Assembly: GCA_949372595.1 (NCBI GenBank)
Contig: CASIAN010000034.1
Span: 1 to 64,000 of the forward strand
Direction of reading: 5' to 3'
DNA: 64,000 nucleotides
Source: CPC320 sp002336405
GTDB lineage: Bacteria > Pseudomonadota > Alphaproteobacteria > Rhodobacterales > Rhodobacteraceae
Shown: positions 18,280-26,337 of the stretch, piece after piece
Layout of the letters: the number at the start of each line of letters is the position of its first letter
Numbering within the stretch: position 1 is the first letter of the stretch
Notes under the pieces: generated by a model
Told to the model about the DNA's origin: nothing
What the model saw: the letters and a program-made list of their open reading frames with translations, nothing else
Database searches by the model: none
Made by a program: the position numbers and the translations under genes

Positions 18280-18507
18280 TTAACTTTCTGCCTCAAGCTG
18301 ATTTTCGACAAGCTGATGCAGCGAGCGGATGCGTGACAGGCATTCGGACGCGCCCTCGGCTTTGTTATCGTGATGGAGAAAAGACTTTTCCGCGACATCG
18401 GCGCAGATCATCAGGGCCTCATGCAGCGCTTCCAATTTGGCCAATCGGGCGTTGCGCAGATCATGGTGATATTTCATCTCATCCAGCTTCTGGGTTCCGT
18501 CTGACAT
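18280..18507 (-). CDS. Small conserved-looking protein of unknown function
   Basis: 75 residues from the ATG at 18507, which has AGGAG seven bases ahead; another ATG two codons earlier is too close to it. The protein is mostly helical, charged and His-rich (KYHHDLRNARLAKLEALHEAL, FLHHDNKAEG, SRIRSLHQLV) with no membrane segment or signal peptide. It may be a small cytoplasmic helical-bundle protein. I do not recognise the family and give no function. Neighbours are the LysR gene (convergent) and the squalene-synthase-like gene (divergent). Confidence 0.6.
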   Translation of the reverse strand: MSDGTQKLDEMKYHHDLRNARLAKLEALHEALMICADVAEKSFLHHDNKAEGASECLSRIRSLHQLVENQLEAES

Positions 18508-18800
18508 TTTCATACTCCTATTGCGGGTTTGATCTGCATTTTTGAAAAATCGCTCTGCAAAACCTATCTTAACCAACCGCCTTATTTCTGACCAGAGTGG
18601 TATCGTGCTGAGGCGTTTAAGACAATCGAGCCTGCCTGAAAGAGATATGTGTTTATAAAAAGGGACGTATCTCACCCGGCCTGGTATTGTGAAATGACGT
18701 CAATTGGCAGCGTTGTCAAACGGAGCTATGATTTGCACAGAAAGACTGATGGCAGCGCCTTTGTTGCCCATTGCCTTGGCTTGTTTCAGAGGGGACCAAA

Positions 18801-19577
18801 GTGTTTGAATCATCTGACCTTAATGCCTGTGCCGCGCTTGTCGAACGTGGGGATCCCAAGCGATTTCTGGCAGTAATGGCAGCCCCGGTTCAGGCCAGGA
18901 AAGTGCTTTTTGCGCTGTTTGCCTTCAATCTGGAAGTGGCTCGCGCGCCGTGGGTTACCCAACAGCCGATGATTGCTGAGATGCGCTTGCAGTGGTGGTG
19001 TGATGCGCTGGATGAAATTGCGTCCCAAAAAGTGGTGCGCCGTCATGAGGTTGTGACGCCGTTGGCGGCGCTTATTGATTCGCACGCAGCTGCGCTTCTG
19101 CGTGAGTTGGTCACCGCCAGGCGCTGGGATATATATGATGATCCCTTTGAAGATGCGGCACAGTTCGAGCGGTATATCGATTACACTTCGGGTCACTTAC
19201 TTGTGGTTGCCTCTGGAGTTTTGGGGGGGGCAGACCCGCAAGTGGTCCGTGATTTTGCTTTTGCTACGGGGCTGTCGAACTGGTTTCAGGCGGTACCAAA
19301 ATTGCTGTCACAACGACGTCATCCGCTGCTGGATCTGTCTTCCAAATCGCTGCGCAGGCTTGCAGAACAGGGTTTGCAGCGGCTTGCAATGGCCCGCAAT
19401 AGCCGTGGCTTGGTGTCATCTGATGCTGGGGCCGCGCTCTTGTGTGGCTGGCAGACCAAAAGCTATTTGACGGAAGCCTTTCACCACCCCGAGCGGGTGC
19501 TGTCGGGGTTGTCGGGGCCGCGGCTGTTTGTCAGCAAGGCCCGATTGCTGGCGCAAGCTGCAACAGGGCGTTGGTAG
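18801..19577 (+). CDS. Squalene/phytoene synthase family protein
   Basis: About 258 residues from a GTG at 18801 with AGAGGGG six bases upstream; an earlier in-frame ATG at 18771 lacks such a site. The fold shows RFLAVMAAPVQARKVLFALFAFNLE, MRLQWWCDALDEI and a Y-x-S-GHL motif (YIDYTSGHLLVVASG). The aspartate-rich DxxxD motifs of active prenyl synthases are weak or missing. It therefore resembles the NDUFAF6-like branch, linked to respiratory-complex assembly, more than a true carotenoid enzyme. It is followed convergently by an MFS transporter. Confidence 0.78.
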   Translation: MFESSDLNACAALVERGDPKRFLAVMAAPVQARKVLFALFAFNLEVARAPWVTQQPMIAEMRLQWWCDALDEIASQKVVRRHEVVTPLAALIDSHAAALLRELVTARRWDIYDDPFEDAAQFERYIDYTSGHLLVVASGVLGGADPQVVRDFAFATGLSNWFQAVPKLLSQRRHPLLDLSSKSLRRLAEQGLQRLAMARNSRGLVSSDAGAALLCGWQTKSYLTEAFHHPERVLSGLSGPRLFVSKARLLAQAATGRW

Positions 19578-19582
19578 GGCGC

Positions 19583-20797
19583 TTAAAAGTGCTGACTGTG
19601 GCGCCTTTTGATAAGGCCAAACAGGGATATGGCCGCAATCAACAACAACGGCGCCACAGCGTAATTGACCGCAGCCCAGCCACTTTGGGGTGTGCCTCCG
19701 GCGCAGTTCATCAAACCACCCGAGGCAAAAGAGGCCACGGTGACACCGCCAAACACAAACAGATCATTCATGCCTTGGACGCGGCCGCTTTCATGGGGGC
19801 CGTGGGCATCCACAAGCGCTGTGGTGGCCCCAATAAACCCAAAATTCCAGCCCACACCCAAGAGTATTAGGGTTATAAAAAAATGCGGCAAAGTAGTGCC
19901 ATTTAAGGCAACTAAGCTTGCAAGACCCAGAAAAGTAAGCCCGCAGGCAATGATTTTCTCAACCCCAAACCGGGCAATAAGATGTCCGGTGAAAAACGAT
20001 GGCAGATACATCGCCAACACGTGAAATCGTACAACATCTGCGGCATTATTGGCGCTATAGCCGCATCCCACGATGGCCAGTGGCGTCGAGGTCATGACCA
20101 AATTCATCGCCCCATAGGTGACCATAGCGCAGGCGATCGCAGCAGAGATTTTGGGGTCTTTTAAAATCATAATACGGCTGCGTGCAGTGTGATGCATTGC
20201 GGGGGATCGGTCTACGGGAGGCGATTTTAAAAACCAGAACAAGCTTGCCCCGCACATGTTGAGCAGCGCGATTGCAACATAGCTACCGATAAACGGAATA
20301 ACCGTTAAGTCTGAGGTCACCTTAACCAATTCGGTGCCCAGAACGGCGGCCACGAGGCCGCCTGACATCACATAGGAAATAGCCTTTGGACGAAATTCTG
20401 GCGTTGTGCCATCGGTTGCTGCAAAGCGGTAAAACCCCTGTGCAGACATATAAGTGCCGCTGAAAAAGCTGCCGATTAGAAATATTGCAAACGACCCAAC
20501 GTACAAAGCATAGGCGCTGATCAAACCGCCTAGCATTCCTGCCACCGCCCCGGTCCAAAACCCAACCCGGCGGCTGTAGCGTTGCATCAACATCGACAAA
20601 GGGTACGCACTCAGCATTGACGCCAGCACGATCATGGTGATCGGCAAGGTGGCGAAGCAGACATTCACTGCCAAAGATTGTCCTGCCAGACCGGCGATGG
20701 TAAACATCATCGGCATTTGCGCGCCTAATAGCGCGTTGGCGAGAACCAGAACAATGAGGTTGCGTTTGGCCATAATATAAGGTGACGTTAAGCGCAT
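19583..20797 (-). CDS. MFS transporter
   Basis: A 404-residue major facilitator superfamily protein with about 12 hydrophobic segments. Between TM2 and TM3 it has LMQRYSRRVGFWTGAV, a variant of the MFS loop motif. The start is ATG 20797, although ATG 20773 (MAKRNLIVL) is also possible and neither has a strong Shine-Dalgarno. Substrate unknown. It converges on the squalene-synthase-like gene with only five bases between the stops. Confidence 0.85.
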   Translation of the reverse strand: MRLTSPYIMAKRNLIVLVLANALLGAQMPMMFTIAGLAGQSLAVNVCFATLPITMIVLASMLSAYPLSMLMQRYSRRVGFWTGAVAGMLGGLISAYALYVGSFAIFLIGSFFSGTYMSAQGFYRFAATDGTTPEFRPKAISYVMSGGLVAAVLGTELVKVTSDLTVIPFIGSYVAIALLNMCGASLFWFLKSPPVDRSPAMHHTARSRIMILKDPKISAAIACAMVTYGAMNLVMTSTPLAIVGCGYSANNAADVVRFHVLAMYLPSFFTGHLIARFGVEKIIACGLTFLGLASLVALNGTTLPHFFITLILLGVGWNFGFIGATTALVDAHGPHESGRVQGMNDLFVFGGVTVASFASGGLMNCAGGTPQSGWAAVNYAVAPLLLIAAISLFGLIKRRHSQHF

Positions 20798-20877
20798 TTA
20801 CCATCGGTAGGCTGGTTTGTGATTCAAGGCAAGCTGGTTTGGGTCATAATCATAAAAGGCAGCGGGGAGACTTTGTT

Positions 20878-21510
20878 TTGACGATACACAAACTGATATT
20901 GACCGATGAGGTCGTGGCCCAGGGGGCCGCGTGGTTGGCACAGCGCGAGCCCCGATTTGCCGTTGCGCTCACTGCTACTGGGCCTCTGCCACTGCGTAAC
21001 CGGGCGGATGGTTTTGCCGCGCTGCTGAGTGCGATTGTCAGCCAACAACTCAGCGTGGCCTCTGCCGCTGCGATCTGGAAGCGCCTGAACAACGCCGATA
21101 TGATTGAAGCCGCCGCGATTATGCGCGCGGGTGATGACGCGCTGCGGGCGGCAGGGCTGAGCCGGCAAAAAATTCGTTACGCGCGCGCCCTGGCCGAATC
21201 AGGGATTGATTTTGTCAGATTGCGCCAATGTGACGACGCTGAAGTGATTTCCGTCTTGACCGAAGTTTCGGGAATTGGCGTTTGGACGGCGGAAATATAT
21301 GTGATGTTTTCGCTGTCACGCCCCGATGTTTTTGCCCCCGGTGATCTCGCGCTTCAAGAGGCCGCGCGCAGTCTGTTCGATTTGCCTGGGCGTCCCAAAG
21401 AACGCGCGTTGCGGGAAATGGCTGAGGCATGGTCCCCGTGGCGATCGGTTGCAGCGCGGTTGTTGTGGGCCTATTATGCGGTGATCAAGAACAGGGAAGG
21501 TATAACATGA
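20878..21510 (+). CDS. DNA-3-methyladenine glycosylase II (AlkA-like)
   Basis: About 210 residues from a TTG at 20878 preceded by GGGGAGA; an ATG at 20782 would add 32 poorly conserved residues. It is an HhH-GPD base-excision glycosylase with the hairpin TEVSGIGVWTAEIYVMF and the catalytic Asp in FAPGDLALQE. It removes alkylated bases such as 3-methyladenine. The gene lacks the N-terminal Ada-like part, as is usual for the short alphaproteobacterial form. Its stop overlaps the ATG of the esterase gene (ATGA), so the two are translationally coupled. Confidence 0.88.
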   Translation: MTIHKLILTDEVVAQGAAWLAQREPRFAVALTATGPLPLRNRADGFAALLSAIVSQQLSVASAAAIWKRLNNADMIEAAAIMRAGDDALRAAGLSRQKIRYARALAESGIDFVRLRQCDDAEVISVLTEVSGIGVWTAEIYVMFSLSRPDVFAPGDLALQEAARSLFDLPGRPKERALREMAEAWSPWRSVAARLLWAYYAVIKNREGIT

Positions 21511-22172
21511 CGCGAGTATTAAATGCAGGTCGCAGAGAGCCTTTATCGGGCAGCATCCATTCGGTGGTGGTATTTCTGCATGGCTATGGCGCCAACGGCG
21601 CTGATCTGCTGGGCTTGGCGGATCCTTTGGCAGAACATTTTCCCGACACGCTTTTTGTGGCGCCCGATGCGCCCGAAGGCTGTGCCGGTGCGCCGATGGG
21701 CTTTCAATGGTTTCCAATCCCTTGGATTGATTCGTCCAGCGAGGAAGAAGCCGAGCGTGGTATGCTCGCCGCTGCAGAAGATCTTAATGCATTTCTTGAT
21801 GCGTTAATGGTGGATGAGGATGTCTTGCCTGAACAGGTTGTCTTGTTTGGCTTTTCGCAGGGTACGATGATGAGCCTGCATGTAGCGCCACGGCGTGAAG
21901 ATGCGGTGGCCGGCGTGGTTGGATTTTCAGGCCGTCTGTTAGCACCTGAGTTGCTGGTGGATGAGGTGATTTCACGCCCACCAATTTTACTGGTGCATGG
22001 CGATACGGATGATGTTGTCGATATACAATCGATGCCAGAGGCGGTCGAGGTGTTGCAAGGGGCTGGATTTAAAGAGGTTTTTGCGCATGTTATGAAAGGC
22101 ACGGGCCATGGAATTGCTGAAGACGGTCTTAGCGTTGCGCTTGCGTTTATGCGTGATAAACTTAGCCTATGA
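21507..22172 (+). CDS. Phospholipase/carboxylesterase family hydrolase
   Basis: 221 residues from the ATG at 21507, chosen because it overlaps the stop of the upstream glycosylase gene. The alpha/beta hydrolase motifs are FLHGYGANGADLL (oxyanion hole), GFSQGTMMSL (nucleophile Ser), HGDTDDVVD (Asp) and GHGIAEDG (His). It belongs to the phospholipase/carboxylesterase (Abhydrolase_2) group that includes YpfH and acyl-protein thioesterase-like enzymes. No signal peptide, so cytoplasmic. The natural ester is unknown. Confidence 0.88.
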   Translation: MTRVLNAGRREPLSGSIHSVVVFLHGYGANGADLLGLADPLAEHFPDTLFVAPDAPEGCAGAPMGFQWFPIPWIDSSSEEEAERGMLAAAEDLNAFLDALMVDEDVLPEQVVLFGFSQGTMMSLHVAPRREDAVAGVVGFSGRLLAPELLVDEVISRPPILLVHGDTDDVVDIQSMPEAVEVLQGAGFKEVFAHVMKGTGHGIAEDGLSVALAFMRDKLSL

Positions 22173-22265
22173 TATAGTACCGGAACATTTAGGCGTTGTT
22201 GCCGAAATTTCACAGACTAAGATTAAGGTGCGGTCAACATATTATAGTGGGTTTTTGTGATTGCA

Positions 22266-22283
22266 AATACTATATATAGTATT
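22266..22283. promoter_or_regulatory. Perfect 18-bp AT-rich palindrome upstream of the HNH gene
   Basis: AATACTATATATAGTATT reads identically on both strands. It lies 60 bases before the HNH endonuclease start, in the only long gap on that side. It could be an operator for a dimeric regulator or the -10 region of a promoter that can also cruciform. Nothing in the sequence decides between these. Confidence 0.4.
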
Positions 22284-22343
22284 CTACGCTGGGTAAACAC
22301 GGCAGGCCACGGGGTAGGGCAGGCACATCAAAGGTTGGGGTAA

Positions 22344-22928
22344 ATGGAGACTGATTTCAGGGTATCATTTGTGCGCGAACCATCAGCTTTACAGCAACAT
22401 CCGGCGCTGGTTTTAAATGCTGATTACCGCCCATTGTCCTATTATCCGCTGTCGCTGTGGTCTTGGCAGGATGCTGTGAAGGCGGCTTTTATGGATCGGG
22501 TCGAGATTGTTGCAGAATACGATCACGTTGTGCGGAGCCCAAGTCTTACGCTCAAAGTACCCTCGGTTGTGGTTTTAAAAGACTATGTAAAACCCCGTAA
22601 ACGAGTGGCGTTCACGCGATTTAATTTATTTTTACGTGATGAGTTTTGTTGTCAGTATTGTGGCAGAAAAGGCGATTTGACCTTTGATCATATCGTGCCC
22701 CGTGCAAGCGGGGGCATAACAAGCTGGGAAAATGTTGTGGCAGCCTGCTCACTTTGTAATACGAAAAAAGGGTCAAAAAGCCTGCGCCGGGCTGGAATGT
22801 CCCTGCGCAAACCGACCAGAACACCCGGTGCCGAGCAACTGCGTAACGTCGGGCGAAAGTTTCCGCCAAACCACTTACATGACAGTTGGATCGACTTTTT
22901 GTACTGGGACGCCGAACTAGACGCGTAA
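22344..22928 (+). CDS. HNH endonuclease family protein
   Basis: A 194-residue protein. The central zinc/HNH module is complete: CQYCGRK, DHIVPRASGG, NVVAACSLCNTKKGSK, which gives two CxxC pairs and the catalytic His. The N-terminal region (PALVLNADYRPLSYYPLSLWSWQDAVKA) is the conserved extension of the bacterial single-copy HNH proteins that occur widely in proteobacteria outside mobile elements. It is probably a DNA repair or housekeeping nuclease. No restriction partner is nearby. Confidence 0.92.
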   Translation: METDFRVSFVREPSALQQHPALVLNADYRPLSYYPLSLWSWQDAVKAAFMDRVEIVAEYDHVVRSPSLTLKVPSVVVLKDYVKPRKRVAFTRFNLFLRDEFCCQYCGRKGDLTFDHIVPRASGGITSWENVVAACSLCNTKKGSKSLRRAGMSLRKPTRTPGAEQLRNVGRKFPPNHLHDSWIDFLYWDAELDA

Positions 22929-22994
22929 CGCTGCCGCGAAACAGCTCATATTATAATGGGTTTCGCGGCGCCACGGGTCTTTTAATACCACAAT

Positions 22995-23480
22995 CTACTG
23001 TGGTTTTGCGGCTGGAATTTTGGTTTTGCCAGTTAAAGGGTCGTCTTGTCGCTGCACAGATCCTTCAAAATGTGCTCCAGATTCGATGGCAATTGTCTTG
23101 TGAATGATATCGCCTTCGACCCGCGCAGAGGCTGTTAACCGCACTTTTATGCCGCGCACACGACCGACAATACGGCCATTTACGATAACATCATCGGCTG
23201 TAAGCTCACCCTTAATAGTGGCGGTTTCTCCGATCGTCAAAAGATGCGCTCTTATATCGCCCTCGACGGTTCCCTCCACCTGTATATCACCGGTTGTCTT
23301 AATGTTTCCAGTGATATGTAAGTCCGAGGACAAGATAGAGGCTGGGGGTTTTGCCTTTGGCGCAGATGGCTTGAAGTCTTGTGATTGCGACGACGCCGTT
23401 TTGTTGGGGACTGCGCCTGCAGCGGCAGCCGCGCCATCATCAGATTGGGTTGGTTCGTTAATTTTACTTTTAGAAAACAT
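22995..23480 (-). CDS. Bactofilin (polymer-forming cytoskeletal protein)
   Basis: 161 residues. A disordered Ala/Ser/Lys-rich N-terminus (about 1-50) precedes the bactofilin beta-helix (SSDLHITGNIKTTGDIQVEG, VEGDIRAHLLTIGETA, ADDVIVNGRIVGRVRG, ASARVEGDIIHKTIAIESGA). Bactofilins self-assemble at the inner membrane and position cell-wall enzymes. Its start overlaps the end of the upstream M23 peptidase gene by 11 bases. This bactofilin-LytM arrangement fits joint morphogenesis work at the periplasmic wall. Confidence 0.93.
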   Translation of the reverse strand: MFSKSKINEPTQSDDGAAAAAGAVPNKTASSQSQDFKPSAPKAKPPASILSSDLHITGNIKTTGDIQVEGTVEGDIRAHLLTIGETATIKGELTADDVIVNGRIVGRVRGIKVRLTASARVEGDIIHKTIAIESGAHFEGSVQRQDDPLTGKTKIPAAKPQ

Positions 23481-24786
23481 CTTTTGCTGCCTTGATATAT
23501 CTCATCGGGTTTACGGCCTTTCCACCCTCGCGCACCTCATAGTGAAGATGCGTTCCAGTGGAGTTTCCACTACTACCCATATCACCTATCCGGTCGCCAC
23601 GCGAGACCCTTTGGCCTTTCTTGACGCGGATTTTTGATAAATGTGCATATCGGGTTTCAATTCCAAAGGCATGGCGAATTTTTATTAGCCAGCCATAGCC
23701 CCCCTCCCAGCCTGCAAAACTGACCGTGCCATCGGCTGTCGTATGGATGGGTGTGCCTTTAGGTGCTGCGAAATCAACCCCGTTGTGGGGCCGGCCCCAC
23801 CGTTTTCCAAAGCCAGATGTATAGCGGTAATTGGAAATCACCGGTATAGCAAATGGGGCTTTTTGTGCTGCGATGCGGTATTGGTTTAATTCGTCCATTT
23901 GTTGCAACAGTCGCTGCATCATCAGCGTATTTGCATCCAGCGGTTCACCACGGGTGGATACTGTGGGTGGCATGAACTGGCCACCCAAACCTGAATATCC
24001 TTGCCGGACATACTCCAGCAATGTCTCTGTGTTCAGTCCGACAGTGCGAAACATTTTGTCTAGGGGTTGCACCGAAATAGTCAGAGCGTCTTCGAGCTGG
24101 CGAAAGATACGCTGGTTTTTTTCTTCTGTGAGCTGCAGCTCAAGTTTCAGTTCGTCGGTGTGGCTGATTATGTCTTGGGTCTGCGCGAGGACCTGATCGC
24201 GTTCCGCGGTGGTTTGTTCTAAAATCGCAACCAAACGTTCAACGGCGGCTTTGCTTTGTATTCCGGGCGCGGGCGTCAAATCAGCGACGCCTTTGTCCTC
24301 GATTGTTTTCTGCTCAGTTGCTGCGTCGGCAGAGGGTGTGATAGGCGGTGCCGCAGCTGCCAGCTTTTCCTGCAACACTCTTAAAGCGCTAAGCATTTCT
24401 TGCCGTTGCAGTTCTGTTTCCAAAAGCTGAGCTTGCACTTGATCTGCATAGTCTACCACCCGACCAAAGGTATCTTGAGCGCCGTTGGCTTGGGCCGTTT
24501 TGGCATCGCGGTCTGCCTTTAAAGTGGAAAGTTCCTGATGGTAAAATTCAGCATCTTGTTTGGCCTGTTGTCTAAAGTCATTTGCGCCCAGCAGGTCGAT
24601 ACAAACCAGAGCAGTGCTGATAACAGTCCAGATCACAAATGTTGCTGCACCAAGACACGCCAGTATTTGAGTGCTCGTTCTTACATGCAGATACCTCATG
24701 CCTTTTTGGGTGCTGAAAAACACCCGGCGCTCGGGGAAATAGTGCTCGCTCACGTCGAGTAATTTTGCGAGAACCTTACTGTGCAA
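23470..24786 (-). CDS. Membrane-anchored M23 (LytM) family peptidase
   Basis: About 438 residues from a TTG at 24786 with GGAG six bases ahead; an in-frame start at 24894 would add 36 residues unlike family members. One transmembrane segment (ILACLGAATFVIWTVI) lies near residue 45, then a coiled coil to about residue 240. The LytM domain has its zinc ligands in HNGVDFAAP and THLHYEVREGG. The active-site His, Asp and HxH are all present, so it is probably a real endopeptidase. It overlaps the bactofilin gene and likely works with it on peptidoglycan. Confidence 0.85.
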   Translation of the reverse strand: MHSKVLAKLLDVSEHYFPERRVFFSTQKGMRYLHVRTSTQILACLGAATFVIWTVISTALVCIDLLGANDFRQQAKQDAEFYHQELSTLKADRDAKTAQANGAQDTFGRVVDYADQVQAQLLETELQRQEMLSALRVLQEKLAAAAPPITPSADAATEQKTIEDKGVADLTPAPGIQSKAAVERLVAILEQTTAERDQVLAQTQDIISHTDELKLELQLTEEKNQRIFRQLEDALTISVQPLDKMFRTVGLNTETLLEYVRQGYSGLGGQFMPPTVSTRGEPLDANTLMMQRLLQQMDELNQYRIAAQKAPFAIPVISNYRYTSGFGKRWGRPHNGVDFAAPKGTPIHTTADGTVSFAGWEGGYGWLIKIRHAFGIETRYAHLSKIRVKKGQRVSRGDRIGDMGSSGNSTGTHLHYEVREGGKAVNPMRYIKAAKDVF

Positions 24787-24942
24787 GCTGAACTCCGTCT
24801 CTGTTTCGCAACTGCATCTGCGCTGCCTTTTTTCTGCCACGTGCGATTGACCAGTGACAACCGCATGGACGCTAGCCGAAAGTTGCGCAGACAATCAAGC
24901 CGATTCTTTGTGACTCACAACTATAACAAGAAGGCCGACATG

Positions 24943-25794
24943 TTAATTCTTTTTAGGATCGTTATTTCTAGATACTGCCCGATTATCTGCGGCTAATGGC
25001 CAGTAAAAGTCGGGCGGCAAACCGGCGTCAGCTCGTTTTTCCTCGTTAAAGGGAGGTCTTAGCGCGCCGTGGAAATACTGTTTAACAAGCGCGTGAAATA
25101 CCGGTTTTGGGTCTTGATTCTCCCGTCCACAAAGAAAATTAAACCATTTTGATCCATAGGCGACATGGCTGACTTCTTCGGCATAGATCATTTCTAGTGC
25201 GTCGACCGCTTGGGTAAGACCGGCCTTTCGGAACACCTCTATCATGCCCGGTGTTACGTCTAGGCCGCGGGCCTCTAAGACCATCGGAACGACGGCCAGC
25301 CGCCCCAGAAAGTCGTCAACAGTGTCGTCTGCAGCACGCCACATTCCGGCGTGTGCCGGCAGTGCGCCATAATGGCTGCCTAATGCTTCGAGACAATCGG
25401 ACATCAGGTTGAAGTGTTTTGACTCGTCATCTGACGCTTGCACCCAATCGTCATAAAACCCAATGGGCATGTCGATATGGCAAAAGCGTGCAATAATATC
25501 CCAATGGAGATCAACAGCGTTCAGTTCAATATGCGCCACGGCGTGTAGCAGGGCAATCTGACCGGCCAGCGTGCCGGGTTTGCGCTTGGGAACCTCGCGC
25601 GGGCTGAGCAGGTCAGGCTTGTCGGGCCGGGCGGGATGTTGTGGTGGGCTGGCTGTGCCGACGGTAATCGTTGTGCCGCCGGCGCGGGCGGCGCGCCAGT
25701 TTTGCGCATACCGCCTCGACAGCGCGGTCTTTTCGCGTCCGTCTTTGGTGTTCAAGACGTTCACAGCCATCTGTGTCAGGGTAATCTGCATCAT
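24943..25794 (-). CDS. DUF455 ferritin-like protein
   Basis: 283 residues from ATG 25794, which overlaps the peroxiredoxin stop (ATGA). A longer upstream frame is unlike the family. The ferritin-like di-iron helices appear as AHIELNAVDLHWD, ASDDESKHFNLM, VLEARGLDVTPGM and YAEEVSHVAYGSKWF, which together supply the Glu and His ligands. DUF455 proteins are related to tRNA-(ms2io6A) hydroxylase-like folds but their substrate is not established. Coupling to a peroxiredoxin hints at a redox or oxygen-linked role. Confidence 0.87.
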   Translation of the reverse strand: MMQITLTQMAVNVLNTKDGREKTALSRRYAQNWRAARAGGTTITVGTASPPQHPARPDKPDLLSPREVPKRKPGTLAGQIALLHAVAHIELNAVDLHWDIIARFCHIDMPIGFYDDWVQASDDESKHFNLMSDCLEALGSHYGALPAHAGMWRAADDTVDDFLGRLAVVPMVLEARGLDVTPGMIEVFRKAGLTQAVDALEMIYAEEVSHVAYGSKWFNFLCGRENQDPKPVFHALVKQYFHGALRPPFNEEKRADAGLPPDFYWPLAADNRAVSRNNDPKKN

Positions 25795-26252
25795 AAGTCT
25801 TTCAAAGCCTGCAGCACGGCTTCGACATGGCCGGGTACTTTGACCTTGCGCCACTCGCTGACGATCTGACCGTCCGCATTGATCAAAAAGGTTGACCGCT
25901 CTATGCCCATGTAGGTTTTGCCGTACATGGATTTTTCTTTCCAAACGCCAAACGCTTCGCTGACGGTACCACTTTCATCCGATAACAAGGGGATGGTCAG
26001 TTGATATTTTGTAACAAATTTGTCGTGACTGGTGACGCTGTCTTTCGAAATGCCAATAACCTGCGTGTTAAGAGCGGCAAAATCGGCTTGCAGGGCGGTA
26101 AAGGCCAGAGCCTGCTTTGTGCAGCCTGAGGTGTCGTCACGGGGATAGAAAAACAGCACCACCCAATCGGGTCGCAGGTTGGAAATATCAAGTACGGTGC
26201 CGCCATCTCGAGGCAGGGCAACGGTGGGAGCAGCTTTGGGTAGATCGCTCAT
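25791..26252 (-). CDS. bcp: Peroxiredoxin (BCP/PrxQ type) lacking the resolving Cys
   Basis: A 153-residue thioredoxin-fold peroxiredoxin. The active site is FFYPRDDTSGCTKQ with the peroxidatic Cys44. In two-cysteine BCPs a resolving Cys follows five residues later; here that position is alanine (CTKQA). It should therefore act as a 1-Cys enzyme that reduces H2O2 and organic peroxides with an external thiol. It overlaps the DUF455 gene downstream, and the AsmA-like gene is divergent. Confidence 0.92.
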   Translation of the reverse strand: MSDLPKAAPTVALPRDGGTVLDISNLRPDWVVLFFYPRDDTSGCTKQALAFTALQADFAALNTQVIGISKDSVTSHDKFVTKYQLTIPLLSDESGTVSEAFGVWKEKSMYGKTYMGIERSTFLINADGQIVSEWRKVKVPGHVEAVLQALKDL

Positions 26253-26337
26253 TGGTGTGCCTTTCGATCATTTGGATTGCATCAGCGGTGTACTATTGCA
26301 ATATCAACTTAGGATAAACCCAATAACAAGGTCCAGC

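Noticed and set aside
22344..22928. HNH gene as part of a restriction or phage-defence system
   Set aside because: No methyltransferase, helicase or other defence partner nearby, and the N-terminal extension is that of the widespread housekeeping HNH family.
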